A DNA stretch of 64,000 nt, taken from NCBI GenBank assembly GCA_034509425.1, contig JAVTVJ010000049.1:806001-870000 (forward strand), written 5' to 3'. This DNA is from Eopsaltria australis (lineage: Eukaryota > Chordata > Aves > Passeriformes > Petroicidae). Under the pieces are notes generated by a model, which did no database searches, was not told the DNA's origin, and worked only from the letters and a program-made list of their open reading frames with translations. Shown piece by piece: positions 37,800-51,453 of this stretch. The position numbers and the translations under genes are program-made. The stretch's first letter is position 1; each line of letters starts with the position of its first letter.

Positions 37800-39704
37800 T
37801 TACCAGATTTCAAAGAAGCTAAACCCAGGCTAATCCACCACATAAAAGAGTCAAACTATTTTTAATGCACGTTTTCTCTTTTAAACCTAACAAGCGACCT
37901 AAAATTCAGACCACAGTTTAGCACAGCCTTTTTTTTTTTTTGTCCCAGAGCCAGTCTTCTACAGTTTATCACAGAAGATTATGCTGTATTAAGAATATTA
38001 TCCTAGAGATAATAGAGCATTAGAAATACTTAGGAAAATCAAACATACATACACATCCAAAAAATAAGCCCCCAAAAACACATTCAGAAAATGAAAAATG
38101 TAACAGCTTAATCTATTCATAAACAATTAGCTGTCGTTACTTTATTCTGATACTACTAATATATCTTGCAAAAACATCAGGGTTTTATATTTTGCTCAAA
38201 TTAATGACTAACAAAGACTTTGTGTAAGGACTTATTTGTCTACTACACTTGACACAAAAGTTACTACATAGTAAGTCGTGCGAATTTTTTTACATATAAC
38301 ATCTGCAACACTTAAAAATAAATGCTTACAATATATTGAGAGCCGCAGCTGTTATGGGAATGAAGAAATCCTAATGATATGAGAAAGCAGGAATTATATT
38401 TCATTCACCCTTTTTGCCATGGTGAATAGTCAGTCAACATGATCCAGATGTTTGTTCTGGGTGTTAGAGAGTGTCTTTGTGGTAATTATTGTGCGAGACC
38501 CGAGCTTTTTCTTTATAGTGCTGAAATAATTGATTTAACCCAGAAGTAAAGAATTCAGAAATACAGCAGCCCTCTTCCATTATTTTTCAGAGTGGAGGAC
38601 ATGGTTTAACACTTCTTTTCACATTGTGATACTTAAAAAGAAGTCTCACGAAATTTTCCAGTGGGTAAAAAAAAAAAAATCAAAAGGATAATGACATAAG
38701 TAGATAATGAAGTATCAGAATGGAAAGTTAGAGTTCCTAAAAAGTTGAATGAAATTCTGGTTCTTGGTAATATACGCCATTTGTCACTAAAGTTACGATT
38801 TTTTGTAATTATTTTCAGTTCTGTGTGAGAATCATTCTTATTTTTTTTAATGGGGAAAAAACCTGAAGTTTGGAGTGCAAGGCATATTGCAACTACCCAA
38901 AATATTTCTTTTTCTTTTAAACCCTTAGCGCTTACTTGCATCAAACCCACTATATCTGAGCTCATAAATTTCCCAATTCCAGTCCCAGGAGTGTTTATGA
39001 ATAAGGAGGAATAGAGTATCAAGGATGAAGAGAGCTCTCTCACCACAGACCCAAAACAAGACCACTGAGGTGATGAGCTATGAAAGCACGCAGTTCCTCT
39101 AGACCAGCTTAGGCTTTTGGAAATACACCAGAGTCAGAAATTTAAATCAGTCATCAGTATTGACATTTAGGCTGATACTACAATAGGGCTTTAGCACCAC
39201 TATTCTCAGAAGCATCAGGTGAAGTGACAACTACTCCTGAGTGCCAGAAAAGAGAGGATCAGTAAATAGCTACACTTGCAAGTTTCCTTCATTACATAAC
39301 AGTAGATTGACAGAGTTTACATTTACACCACATCCCCTTTCTTAATGTTTTACAATACCATCTGTGAGAAAAAATAAAAAATCATGTCACATTTTCCTTG
39401 ATTACCCCAGCTGGTGATCAATGATTCTGTGACACAGACAACTATCATGTCGTACAGCCCATGCAAAGTCGACAGCAGCATAAAAACAATTATACTTGCA
39501 AAATTATTGGAACTCTTGAGGTAGGAGAAAAATGCAGCATTTTTGCAACAGACCTGCTTCCTCTTGAACAGGCTCAGGATAAAATGGAATTTGTTCAACT
39601 GCAGGAGCCAGACAAATCTGCTACGAGGAGCATCCAGGGAGTGCTCTGGCCTTGCTTTTGTTTTTGCTTTAATCTCCTTGCTGTTACCTTAACATCATGG
39701 CCAT

Positions 39705-39755
39705 AATTTTTTTTTTAATTTATTTTATTTTTTATTATTATTTATTTAAATAAAA
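39705..39755. repeat. T/A low-complexity tract
   Basis: A T run followed by irregular TTTA and TTA units. Simple sequence. Confidence 0.85.
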
Positions 39756-41065
39756 TTGGCAATGATAACTACAAAACTATCCCCCCTGCCCCCCATAGTG
39801 GACAATTGACTGTGATGTATATAAAATCTTCTCAACTCTAGCATAGTGACAATACAGTGCAAATAATTTACACAACCCAGCAGGGTGATGCCAATCTTAT
39901 GTGCAACATCTGACTTCAAAGACTACACCAGCTGGAAAAATGAAGAAAATTACAGCTGCAGTTAACTGAGTATTTATTGACAAATACTATTTGCTCCTTG
40001 TGCACCTGTATCGCCCACCCAATAACAATTAGTCAGAAATTCTGGTCTTCAGATGCTACTTAAGTGAACATGCCTGCATTGGCTGTTAATTTTGTAAGGC
40101 AGAATTTATTGCCAAATGCTTCAGATCCAAAAAATCTGCGATGGTGCTTGCTCACATCCAACTTACAGTATTGGAATTAATCACATTTCTGCAATGCCAG
40201 ACATACCTGGATTCCTCTGGAAAGAGGCAGCATACATACATAGCACAAAGAGCTTAAAAGCCTCTCAAACCGATCCTGATGAAACTTCCCTGAGGTGATC
40301 AAGAAACTACAAACTACAGTGAAGCTTTAATCTCTATCACTCATCACATCCATGTATTAGCAGTAAAAGGAGCTCTCCTTAGAAGACAGACAATACCTGA
40401 CCTCTTTTTTGGTACCAAAAAGCTGCAGCACCACAATGAAATTTGACTGGGAGCAGGGTAGCAACGTACCCAAAATACTGACGCCACATTCAGGAAGCAG
40501 GCTGGAGGTTCACAACTCAGCTAAGATGCAGAACATTTCAGGAAAACAGTTTAAATACAGATGAAATTCAAGCAATAAATTTCATTAAGTTGGAACAACA
40601 ATTTCCTTTGCAAAAAAAAGTTCTTGAATAAATTTCCAAAAAGGAAAGACAGGCAAACAAAACACACTAGAGTTAAATAGTATTTATTTCGAGGTGTTCC
40701 TTGACTACTGATTTCTTAAGAGCTTCTTGGATGACGAAAACTTTGGGTTAAATCTGTTGTTATTGACACTAAAAAAAAAAATAAAATCCAGTCTGTAACA
40801 GTCTTTACATATGTATAAGCTAAAGAATGAAGGGGAAAAATCCAGAAAGAATGCAAACAAAACCAAATACCTAAAATTACTTAAACTACTAAATTGCCCA
40901 GATTATTCTAAACATTTCTAATATTTTTATGGAGAATCAAAACAAGAACAAGCCGGTTGGCTAGAAGAGTGAAATTTCTAAATAAATTATCTATGTAAAC
41001 ACTCTACATCCAGTCATAGCAACTAACATATTAAGACAAACTTTTCTGTCTTGATAAAATACTGA

Positions 41066-41089
41066 TTTTATATTTATTTATTTATTTAT
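41066..41089. repeat. (TTTA)n microsatellite
   Basis: About five TTTA units. Simple sequence. Confidence 0.8.
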
Positions 41090-42174
41090 CTAAATGTTAA
41101 AGTAGCAGTGAAGGACCTTGGGTGGCTGCAATTATGTCACTAAATGTAAATGTCCAGTTTTGAAAAAGGATCTTTTTACAGACAATAGAAAGAAATATTT
41201 CTGGGTAATAACTCATTTTTTGCCATGGAGAAGGCATCTGAAACAGGCCAGAAGAATCACACCCTGAAGTTTTCTCTTTCTCTTCAAAGATTTTTGCAAG
41301 TACTTGATGAGAAGCTAAGAGACAGGCACCTACATCAGGAAACTCCTAGGCCCAGTTTCTGACAAAGCCTCTAGGGCTGGAGTCACCCCAGCTCTTAGGT
41401 GCAAGGCTCATACCATTATCATTTGGGGATTTTTTTTTCCCAATATGCATACAAGCCATTTTAGTGCTTCTACAAACACCTTGTATCCTATTTCTCTCAC
41501 CAGAAGTGGAAAGAATAAAAAGCTCAAAAAGTAGAGCGTGACAAGTTTGTTCAGAGCACTTTATAACAGAATAAAGACTTCATAGGAAAATAGGTCTCTC
41601 TCATATTGTTTCCTCCCTGTTCAAAGATCCACAGTAATCTCCAATTATTCTGTCACAATGGTTATCTGGAAGTTTAGAGAACTGTACGTGTTGCAAAACG
41701 GAGATTCTTTTTCAGCACATAAAACCACCTCTGGAATGAAAGAGGTTAAGCATCTACTTATGTTAATGAAATTCCCCAAAAGAATATTTACATGAGTGAA
41801 GATAAGTCTTCATACATGTTTAGCTTTGCAAGAGCCTGGGGAAAAAGAGGAGCACGTTTTGTGCCAAACTGAAGACATCACCTTGTATTTTTGTGGAAAT
41901 CTTCCCCCATATTCCCCATCCTGACTGCTAATATAGGGCCTACATATCTTGGCAGGAAGAGAAGTCAAGGAAAGAAAATAAGTGACATTTAGGCTCAAAG
42001 AGCAGCAAGTTCCTTTTTCACTCCAACGGGACTGAAATTCATCAGGATCATTATTCTTGTGTCTCATATTCTTGAGGCTACCAACAGACAAACCACATTT
42101 TCCTTGTTTAGTTTAATTATTCAGCATCTCCTATAGACCAGCAGGCATGCAAGCATGTCAGAGAAGCTACATGG

Positions 42175-42600
42175 TCACCGTGAGCTGAGTCCTTGTGAAT
42201 CCAGAGCTATTATTATATTTAGCATAGTTGCGAAGGCCACGTACCACAGTCCGACAGTTCGGAGCATGGAAACCACCATCCTAGCCCTTCATTATCAATA
42301 CCACAGTTATCAAATATAGCCAGCACTGGAGTTCACTACAAACCACAAAATGATAGCTTCTGCAAAAGTCGTAGCGGTCCTCTATTTCCACTCGCACCTG
42401 GTTTTGATCAAAATATTTGCATGGATTTTTGGCTGCTTGAAGCCATGTACTGGAGATGATACTATACACAGCTCACAATCCTGGAACAGGGGACCACAGA
42501 AGCAGCAGCCCTGCCAGCACTGCACTCCCCAACTACTTTCCCACACTCCTAGCTTTGTGCTGATACACAGGATTTTTTCCTGCCCTCATTCACATAGGTA
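42175..42600 (-). other. Candidate 5' exon or conserved element with clustered CpGs
   Basis: Read on the minus strand. CpGs concentrate at 42231-42261 and 42370-42393, unlike neighbouring DNA. An ATG at 42279-42277 sits in a strong Kozak context (AGG before, G after), preceded in frame by the stops TGA, TAA and TGA within 24 bases. It opens a 34-codon frame to a TGA at 42177-42175 that begins MVVSMLRTVGLWYVAFATML, followed by NIIIALDSQGLSSR. This has the look of a signal peptide: a basic residue, then a hydrophobic run, then a small residue. Possible splice donors are GTACGT at about 42243-42238 (inside the frame) and a weaker GTGACC overlapping the stop. A separate 62-codon frame at 42469-42281 lies just upstream. 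The flank at 42480-42600 is GC-richer and could be untranslated leader or promoter. I do not recognise the protein. It may equally be a non-coding conserved element. Confidence 0.3.
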
Positions 42601-43353
42601 AAGACAAGGAATTCTGCCTTTAAAAGTCCAAGAGCTGCCTGGTCATGATAACTAGTCAATTATCAAGGGCAGGATCATGCAGGTTATTATTAAAACTCAA
42701 GCATCCAATTAACAAAGGAAGTATTAATATCAGGAAAGAAATATTAAATAATAAGAAAGTGAAATAAGCTGGGGTCAAATAAGTCAACTCACTAAAATCT
42801 AGACATGTTTGCTACAAATATATCTTAACATCGCTTTTGAGCCTTTATTTTTGTCGTGTACAGATAGATCCTTCAGGGGTATTCATTCAAAAAAGGTGCA
42901 TCTTCGTTCTTAAAAAATGTGGTTGTAACACTAAGGAGAGAACAGCATTAGACACATTAGTTGACCCCAATACTATTTTAAAAGTTAGAAGCTTAGTAGT
43001 GTTTTCTCTCATGCATTTCGACACTTCTTAAAGGAAGGTAAAAATAAGTAAAAAGGAATTGAAACCACCTCTGGTCGTTTTCAAACTGTGTGCTATTTTA
43101 CTGCTGCAAAAGCTTTTGAAGTTTGATTGCCAATAACATACATCACTGACTCCTGCAAGACTTTGTAAAACAATAAATTTCTCTTTTCCAGGACTAATAA
43201 AAATTGTGTCACATAGGATGGTGACATGAATTTTCATACAGATTATCAAAATTCTGATTGTGGCCGCATAGAATATATAGCCAAATCATTATAATTTACT
43301 AGAACATGGAGGAGGAAGGCAAATACTATCCCACTTCATCATCCTGTTGTTTC

Positions 43354-43382
43354 AAGGGGTTAAACATTTTTTTAAACCCCTT
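43354..43382. repeat. Imperfect inverted repeat (hairpin)
   Basis: AAGGGGTTAAA at 43354-43364 pairs with TTTAAACCCCTT at 43371-43382 with one bulged base and a 6-base loop (CATTTT). It is too short for a microRNA precursor. No T run follows that would matter in a eukaryote. Confidence 0.7.
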
Positions 43383-46300
43383 TGATAGGAAAAGCAATAG
43401 AAGGCAAATATAAAAGCATCTGTATAAAAGAGGGGACATGCTTGCTTAGGAAGCAGATTGAACAAGCTTAGTTCCTATATTCTTTTCAATAAAATAACTA
43501 TATATGCACCTCTTTTTCAGCTGATGTTACAAAAAGGGAAAAAAAAATCCATAGTTCAGAACCTAATTGAACATGTTAAAAGGGAATAACATCCCAGGCA
43601 ATTACAATCTTGCTAAAGTACAGGTCAGTTGAAGTGATAGTGAGAAGTACTAACTTAGCAAAAGTCCATGCTTTTTCCATTTACTTAGAAATAGGTATTA
43701 CCTTTATTGTCCATCATTAAGAAACCCCCCCAAAAAGTTTTATGAATTGACTCTTTGTAATTTAATAAGTTTGAAGTGTTGTCTTTAAATATTTTTAAAA
43801 AAATACTTCTCCCAATTTTGGTATTAAACAGTCAAAACATTTTCTTCCATTAAAAAAAACATTTTTTGCCAATTTATTTGTCTCATTTAAATAATATTAA
43901 AGTAATGCTCGTAAATAATTTTTCTTGGTGTCCTTGTCATATGGCTATGGTGTTCAAAATGTAATGACATTATGCAGCTTTAAAAGAGAGGAACTTATTT
44001 TACCTAATATATGAGTCAGTAGATAAATCTGAAGACATGATTGAAATGACTGAATTTGAACAAGAAACCATTTGCAGTTTCAACTGTGATTTATTGCTTT
44101 CTTCTGAAATACTGTGAGACAAATCACTCCAAGTACTCAATGCTGTACATAGCATGGCACATAAAATCTGTGGAGGTAGAAATCCTTTCCTTGTAGAACA
44201 GGAGTAGCTTAGGAATATTCATGTGTTTAACAGGCTCCAAACCATTATGCTTTTTCCTATGCTTAACCAGTAACTCACGAAAAATCCCTATTGAGCTGTA
44301 AAAGACTCCTGGCAATATGAAAGGAGCAAAGATTTGCAGAAACACTGTTTTACTCACCCACTTATTTGCATTTACCTCATTTTAGAAAGCCACAGTTAAG
44401 GGTATCAGTTTAGAAGCAACATAAAGATATTCAGCAACTTGATCACAACAGTCTCAAAGTTTCATAGTCAGAAATCTCATTTGTCTTCCAACTTCCTCTG
44501 TGGTATCTATATTTCTTGAAGGGGTTAAAGAGGTGGCTGAAATTCTTTGTGCACAAAGGGGAAGATTTTCTGGGCTTGCCCATAACTGCCCAAACCTTGG
44601 CAAAGCTAAACAAAGAGCATAGACACGAGCCCTGCCAAGATTTCTGAAGGTGATCCCCTTCCCTGCCAGGTTTTCTCAGCCTATGATTGTTCTTTTTTTC
44701 CTTATCATTATCATTTCTGTTCTTCAAAAAACCCCCCACCAATTCTCTGCCCAAATCCCATGTATCTGGAGACAACAGAAGGCTATCCTACATCTACACC
44801 AGAAGCACCCTCACTGGAACATCTGGTCAAGGAACAAAACATGGCTTTAAATTCCCTTCTCTGCTGAAGGTGATAGAACATGAAAAGTTAACTCTACAGG
44901 TTTACAGGGCTCTCTGGAATCTTTCTCCACAGAAGTAACTCTTGTGTGGAAAAAGTACTTCACTGAAAGTGAAAAAGAAAGATATTGTAAGTCATTTCAT
45001 ACTCAATGACTCAATGTCAGAAAATTGGGTCCACAGAGAGCAAATGTACTGGCACAACCTAAGAGTTAGAACATTTATTCAGGATAGGGATAGCTGGCTA
45101 ACCACACTTTGTATTTTATATTACATATGCCATTATTTAAATGGCTAATTGAACAATTCCACAAGCAAAACTGAAAGTGCTTTATCACAGAATACTTTTC
45201 CACTCAATGGCTTAAAGCATTCCCACTGGAGACAGTTAAGTAGGGGTCAAACCTTGCCATTAAAGAAGGAATTTCAGCCTTAACTTTCCATAACCTGAGA
45301 AAATATTTTAGCTTCTACCTAGATTTTTAGTTTCTTTTTAAAGGGGTATTGTTCCAACAATGTTTTCTTTCTGAGAAGCCTATTAAGGGTACAAGCTGCT
45401 GATGGGGTGGATATACTGCAGTCACATTTTGTGGGAACAATTAGTTCGTTCTTTTAAAACAACCATCTGTGTTTTTTGTCTTGGGAACAGAACTGAATTT
45501 AAACACAGCTTAGTATCCCACTAAGTATCTGATTGGCTGTACTTGCCCGATTATCACATTCACTGACACTGAATTTATTAAACTTGATGAAATGAAATAA
45601 AGGAGATTGGAAAAGGAGTGCCAGAAAACAGTACCTATCTGTGTCTTACAGTGCTTCTTCCTTAAGGGCAACCGGAGGTTGCTGCTGTTTCAAAATTGCC
45701 ATTTCAAAACCTTCTGGATCTTGGCCACAGAACATTCTTTTCAAAATTGCCACAGACACAGATCACTCAGATAAGAGACACACGGAGACAAAGAAAAAGC
45801 CAGAGAGATACAGAGCCACACACAAGCAGCTGCTGACTTTTGATGCAGGGCACAGGTGGACTGCCCATAGGCCTAACAATGATATTCCTTGCCCCTCATC
45901 CCCCATTTGGCATAAAAACTACAAAAACATGAAATCATCTCTTAACCTTCTCAAAGGCTACTTTTAAATACTTTAAAATATTTGTATTCCACTGTTTTGG
46001 TTTTTATTCCCTAGTCTTCTCAAACTACAGATTTTTCTAATTTAAAGTGCACTCTTACCCTTTGTGACAATGAAGATCTCAGTCAGCAACTTGTTTCTTC
46101 AAAACAAGAATCCCTCACAGCCACAGGAACACAAAAGAGAAGAGGAAAGCAAACTTCTCAGTGCTGCATCTGCTGGAAGATCTTTGTGCTGGTGCAAGGG
46201 GACAGGAAAATGCAATGCAGAGGGCTCTGCAGGGGCAGGAAGCATAACAGGTGTTTGCAATTTCTGTCAGCTGAAGAGCAGCAGCAAAATTGCACCCAAC

Positions 46301-47800
46301 AGCTAAATAACAGTTCTAGCATCAATTTTGTTTAAAACCCAACAAAAAAGAAGGGCATATATGTCCTCCTAAGCTGAGATTTCGTCAGTACCTGCAGGAA
46401 CTCCCTGGGTGCATGCTCAGCAGGATTGCTGGGAGTTGTGCAGCCAATGCCCAGATTTCAGAGAAGATGAAGATGCTTTGCTAGAATCCCCCTGACAATG
46501 TCAGCCCATCCCAGTACAGTAATGAACTGCAGGGCCCTAAGAAACACCTGGGGGGAGCACCCAGGTGGTGCAAATTTGAGTTTCTGAGCCAAAAAAAGGA
46601 GGATTTTTTAACATTTTGATAAATAATTTTTAACATCTTAAATCCTTCTAAGGTCTCTTCTGGAATGGATCACAATTAGAAAACTTGATGTCACTTTTTC
46701 TGTTTTCCAATTGATATAGGTAATGGGGAATATGAACTGCAGAAAATAAATATACAGACATTCTTACCCATCACAGATGTGATAGGGAATATCCATGATG
46801 CTTTTTTACTACACAGAAAACTAAATTATTTACATAATACTTATAAATCTTTTAAATTTCTTATCTCACAAACCCTGATAATGTAACAAGCAATTCGTAA
46901 AATTAGATTTCAGAAAGGGGGAATTCTGTTTCACAAGTAAATTATTGACAGAAATACAAATATTTCTTATAATGCTGTCACGTTCCATTTTGTAAACTTT
47001 TAGCAACAACATTACAGTATCTGCTCTCCAATTTCTGATAATTTACATGATCCTTATGTCTTTATGTGTGGTCACTAAGTTTTAAGAGTCTAATGAAATC
47101 TTGAGCCATTCACATATTAGAAAATGCCAGACTACCAGGTTTTAGGAAATGAATGTGTCTATGGCTTAGTATTACAGTACTTCAAACAGTGATGATTTTC
47201 AGATCCATCAAGTCTTATATATTAACTAGTAATTCTAAAGCAAATAGGTGAGTTTTTAGCTTAGAAGTGGTAAAATTCATAACTATTAGTTTCACAAGTG
47301 TTTAGAAGTGCAGAAGATGCATATTTTTGTGACAAATTGTTGACAATGATTGATGGCTCAATATTCTATTTGAGAAATATAGTTGCTGAAATATATGAAA
47401 TACTATTCTGCATCTTCAAACTTTGGTAAAGTAACCTGCTTTGTTACTCTGATGAAAAGTGTAAGCTCACACAATTTTGCAAACTGAAACATCTGACACG
47501 GGAAAATTCCTATTTCATTATGAGGAAACCGTAAAACAAAGTTATAAAGCTGATTTTCAATAATAATTAAGAAGTTATTAGTTTGTTTAAACACCAGTTG
47601 CACTAACTTTTAAAACTACTGATGTAAGAAGCAAAATTTAAACCCAGAATTTTATTGTGTACTGTAAGTGTATTTCACATTGTTATGGGATGTTGCCAGG
47701 AGGAACAAGAGATTAATTTGGTTGATTTTTTTCCTTACAACCATTTCTATGATTTTAAGAACATGGGAAGCTTTTACCTTTTACTTTAGATTTTCAATGA

Positions 47801-47831
47801 TTTTTTTTCTTTTTTTTTTTTTTTTTTTTTT
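47801..47831. repeat. Homopolymer T tract with one C (31 bases)
   Basis: Thirty T with a single C. It would be the poly-A tail of a minus-strand retrocopy, but no duplication of the preceding bases is visible downstream and no gene-like body follows, so it is left as a simple repeat. Confidence 0.9.
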
Positions 47832-50800
47832 AATCTTACTCTAGCAATGAATTTCTGTTTATCACAAATAAGCAGCAGGATTTAATTTTGATCACAGGAT
47901 CTTGACCTTTTCTTAGCTCTTATTCAATAAGCCAAACTGGACATATAGAAAACCGTGTGCTGAACACCATTGTGCATTTCCAAAATCCTTCTTCTTTAAA
48001 CAAGTGGAGTAAACCCAGCCAAGAGGGCAATTATTTTCAAAGATGATGGGAAAAAATCTGGAGCCATTGGATCAGTGGAAATTCCTTCACCTTTTTAATA
48101 GGCCAGTAACCAAATTCAAAAAGACACTGCAGAATTTTGCAGAACCAAACAGAAGATCTGAGTTCCCTGTAAAGCATGGCAGTGGCAGTGTCAAGGTTTA
48201 TCAAGCAAAAATCTGAGATCAAGACCTGATCCACAGCTCAGGGAGTACTATATTTTGAGGAAAAAATTCTTTTAAAAATCTCTGTTGTCATCATAGCTCT
48301 CTGTAAGCCACTGAATTAGAAATCAGCTTTACTAATTGGGGTTGTAATATGTGTCTTCCCTGAACAGGAAGTGGATCAACATGCACCATATGATCACAGG
48401 TGGCTTTTACATTCTCTGCTGCAAGAACATGATATTAGTATTACTTTGAGACTGTATACCTTGCTGTCCAGTATCCAAAAAAATGAAGGCAAATGTATTT
48501 TTAAGCAATCTTAAACACAGTACTAAATCTTAGATGAATAATCACAGTTTGCTGAAAAAACAGCACAAACAAATCAAGTCTATTTTTAGCTTTGTAATTT
48601 TTCATTTTTAAATTTGTGTCATGCTCTATTTCAATGGTCAAAGCATTAGGAAGTCATGTAGAAAGTTTCTCCTCAGCTGTCCTTGCTTTGTCTGGGTTTT
48701 TTTTGAATGGCATCCTGAAAGAGAAAACTTGTAGTTCTGAAATGCACAGAGAAATATACGCACCATCCTTGCCTCTGAAAATGCTTAACTGGTTTTCTGA
48801 AGAATCAAAAATGCTATTCATTAAAATATTAGTTCACCAGATGTCTTGTAGGAGCCAGAAAAAAAAGCATGAAGCAGCAGAAAAATATAAACTGCAGTTC
48901 ATGTGTTGATTCAAGGAAAATATGGAAAAGGTTAAAAATAGAATGCTCATTTACATGTAAAAGCATGGGAGTATCTTACTCTGGAGACAGTGACTGGCGG
49001 TAGATGGAACTGTTCCAGAGAGTAAAATTGCTGGTGAAGTAAATTAAGACAATTTTGAGTGACAGACAAACAAATCCTGCAGGTTAGGGTGGCATGGGTA
49101 GAAATGTGGCCTGATGTGATGATGAGGGATGCAATGTGACACATGGACTCTAACACATTTGCTGTCATGTATCCTACAGCTCTCTGCTGTGGTCAGTGGG
49201 GTACATGGAAGCACCACCAGGACCACTCTTGCTGGCTCCTGTCTCAGCACACACAGAGCACTGCTTGTGCAAAGGCACGGACAGTGTGTGAGGAGAGACC
49301 TGTGCCAGGGATCATGTCACTGCCTATAGCACCAAGCTCAGCTCCCCTTACCCAGCCACACATTTTCTTTGCAAGACAGTTTGTAGGAATGAATAAAAAG
49401 GAATAAACAGTGAAATACCCCCTCTGTACTACCAAGAAGAATTTGAATGAGTTCTGCTAACAGGAACTCTGTAACATGACATGTCTTGCATGGCACTTGA
49501 TTAAACTCATCCAACTCGGGGGCAGATTCTTGGTTGCAATGTGGCTGGGTTTTGCCGCCCTGCACTGCTGCACTTCTTGCCAATGACTGCAATCAAGGAG
49601 AATTTTAAATAAGCCTAAATCAGGGCAGTCCTCAGGTTGTTTTATGGCTTGTGGAAGGCAGCCCAGTCTGCAGGGGACCACACAGCTGGAGAAATACAGG
49701 AAGTGAAAAAATAGACCAGTGTTAAAAAAATTGGTGATTCTGAGCATATACAAGAGTAACTGCAAACTGCCTTAACCTGGAACCATCTATCTTCACTTAT
49801 CCATTTGATGAATCAAGGAATTTAAGGAATCTTTCAAAGTAAGGAAGAACTTGACTCTTTTCTCCCTGGGCCTTCACAGTGAATAGTTCTGATGATGGGA
49901 GTTATATTCCTTCACACTTATGATGGTACAAGTAAGGAAGTAATGGCTGGCTTCCTGCCCCTTTTTATTTGCATTCCAGAAACTATGTTTGCACCACCTG
50001 TGATCCTGTTTCAATATCTACATGGGAATAAATATTACCTTCAGACTTCACTGTAGATAAGGCCACACATGGCAGAAGGCATAAGGAATGAGCTCCCTGG
50101 GGCTTTATTCACAGATGTGGCTAAGTCTCCTCCTCTTACAGGTAACTAGCTGATCAGCTGCTATAAGAGCAGCTCCCCCAATTCCTGCTCCCCACATAAA
50201 TGGGGACAGCAGGGATGTGCTTATTTTCTCTACTGAGAGAGGAGCTTTTTATGGTCAGCTCTCTGTAATACATGAATAGCCTTCCACACTCCCAGAAGAG
50301 AGATAATTTGGCTATACAGCCATTTTGCACCAGACCAGAACAGCACAATAAATCAGCAATGCTTTGTCAGGGATGGGGATGTGAACTGTGGTGCCTGGTT
50401 CAGGTGTTTCTCAGCAGCTTTCAATATAATCTGTAAAGAAAATGCCTGCCTGGAGTTGCCTCTACAAAGCCATTCAGTTCATTGCCCATGGGAAGCACGC
50501 ACTTCTCACACCACCCTTGTTCCCCTAACAGAGCTTTGATTTTAGTAGTATGGCAAAACACCAGAGCTATCTATATTCAGGCACAGCTTTTGCATGGAAA
50601 TCTCTGTACGCAGGCAGCTTTCTGGCTTGTTTTCCATCACAAATCTTACAGGAGAAGAGCAGCAGTTTCAAAGACTTTTAAAAGGAAGCCTCAGGGCTTC
50701 TTTTCCAGACTTCAATGGGTGTGTTTAGAGCATGGAATATGGAGGTCGAGCTGCCTGACTCTCATTAACATTAATAGAGTCAGAAGGCTAAATGCCTGCG

Positions 50801-51438
50801 CACCATTCTGGTGACGTACCCACAGCATCTGGCAAGTAACTGCTGCCATTTCTAAGTCCTTTTGGATATGATGTTTCCTTCTTAGGTATGGGGGTGGCAA
50901 AGTAAAACAGAGAGGGGCAGCCTACTTTCCTTCAGCTAAGACATTCTCAAAAGTAAAATAAGTGTGAGGATTCTGCCCGAATTTTATTGCAGGACCTTCC
51001 ACTTGCACATGAACTTACATGAACTAGCAGCCTTACAAAAAATAAATTTAAAACCCCATATCAAACAGACAACAAACTGCTGTGAACCTATTTGTTTAAT
51101 ATGAAAGAGTAGGCTGCCAGTTACACAGGATTCATGGTCTCACAAAAATTCTAGGATGTTTGGATTATATGTGCTCTTTGAAAATTATAGATAGAGGAGG
51201 TACTTTTCAAACATGAGGCTGTTGCAAAGCTGAAGCAAGTAGCTAATTTAAAATTTAACCTGTATTAATATAAAAAATCCTTCATTCCCTGTTTATGAAC
51301 ACCTGCAGTTTATATCACACACATTTGCACTGGAAACAATCTGTTAAAACTGTAAAATTATTATAATGTGGTCCCATAGTATGTCACATTGGCAGTACCT
51401 TTGATCTCAGCCCCTAGGAAACATTTTTTTTATGTGGG

Positions 51439-51453
51439 CAGCAGCAGCAGCAG
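51439..51453. repeat. Short (CAG)5 run
   Basis: Five perfect CAG units followed by CTG. No open frame of note uses it; the length is well within the usual non-expanded range. Confidence 0.85.

Larger units (their letters stand above)
31857..42174. other. Unassigned non-coding DNA, 31.9-42.2 kb
   Basis: AT-rich sequence without a recognised gene. It holds an AT microsatellite at 31941-31979, a G/T-rich tract at 34710-34791, an imperfect duplication at 35486-35522, a long open frame at 37353-37799 listed separately, T/A low complexity at 39705-39755 and a TTTA run at 41066-41089. A CpG-retaining AT-rich stretch lies at about 38260-38520. No transposon landmark seen. Confidence 0.55.

Noticed and set aside
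45641..45967. 108-codon plus-strand frame with a basic, polar middle part
   Set aside because: No recognisable family or motif, no splice context and no start-site support. Length is within chance for this base composition.
47801..47831. Long T tract as the poly-A tail of a minus-strand processed pseudogene
   Set aside because: No target-site duplication of the bases before the tract was found downstream, and no gene-like body follows.
49386..49406. Two AATAAA hexamers as a gene's polyadenylation site
   Set aside because: No upstream coding exon is recognised on the plus strand, and AATAAA is common by chance in AT-rich DNA.
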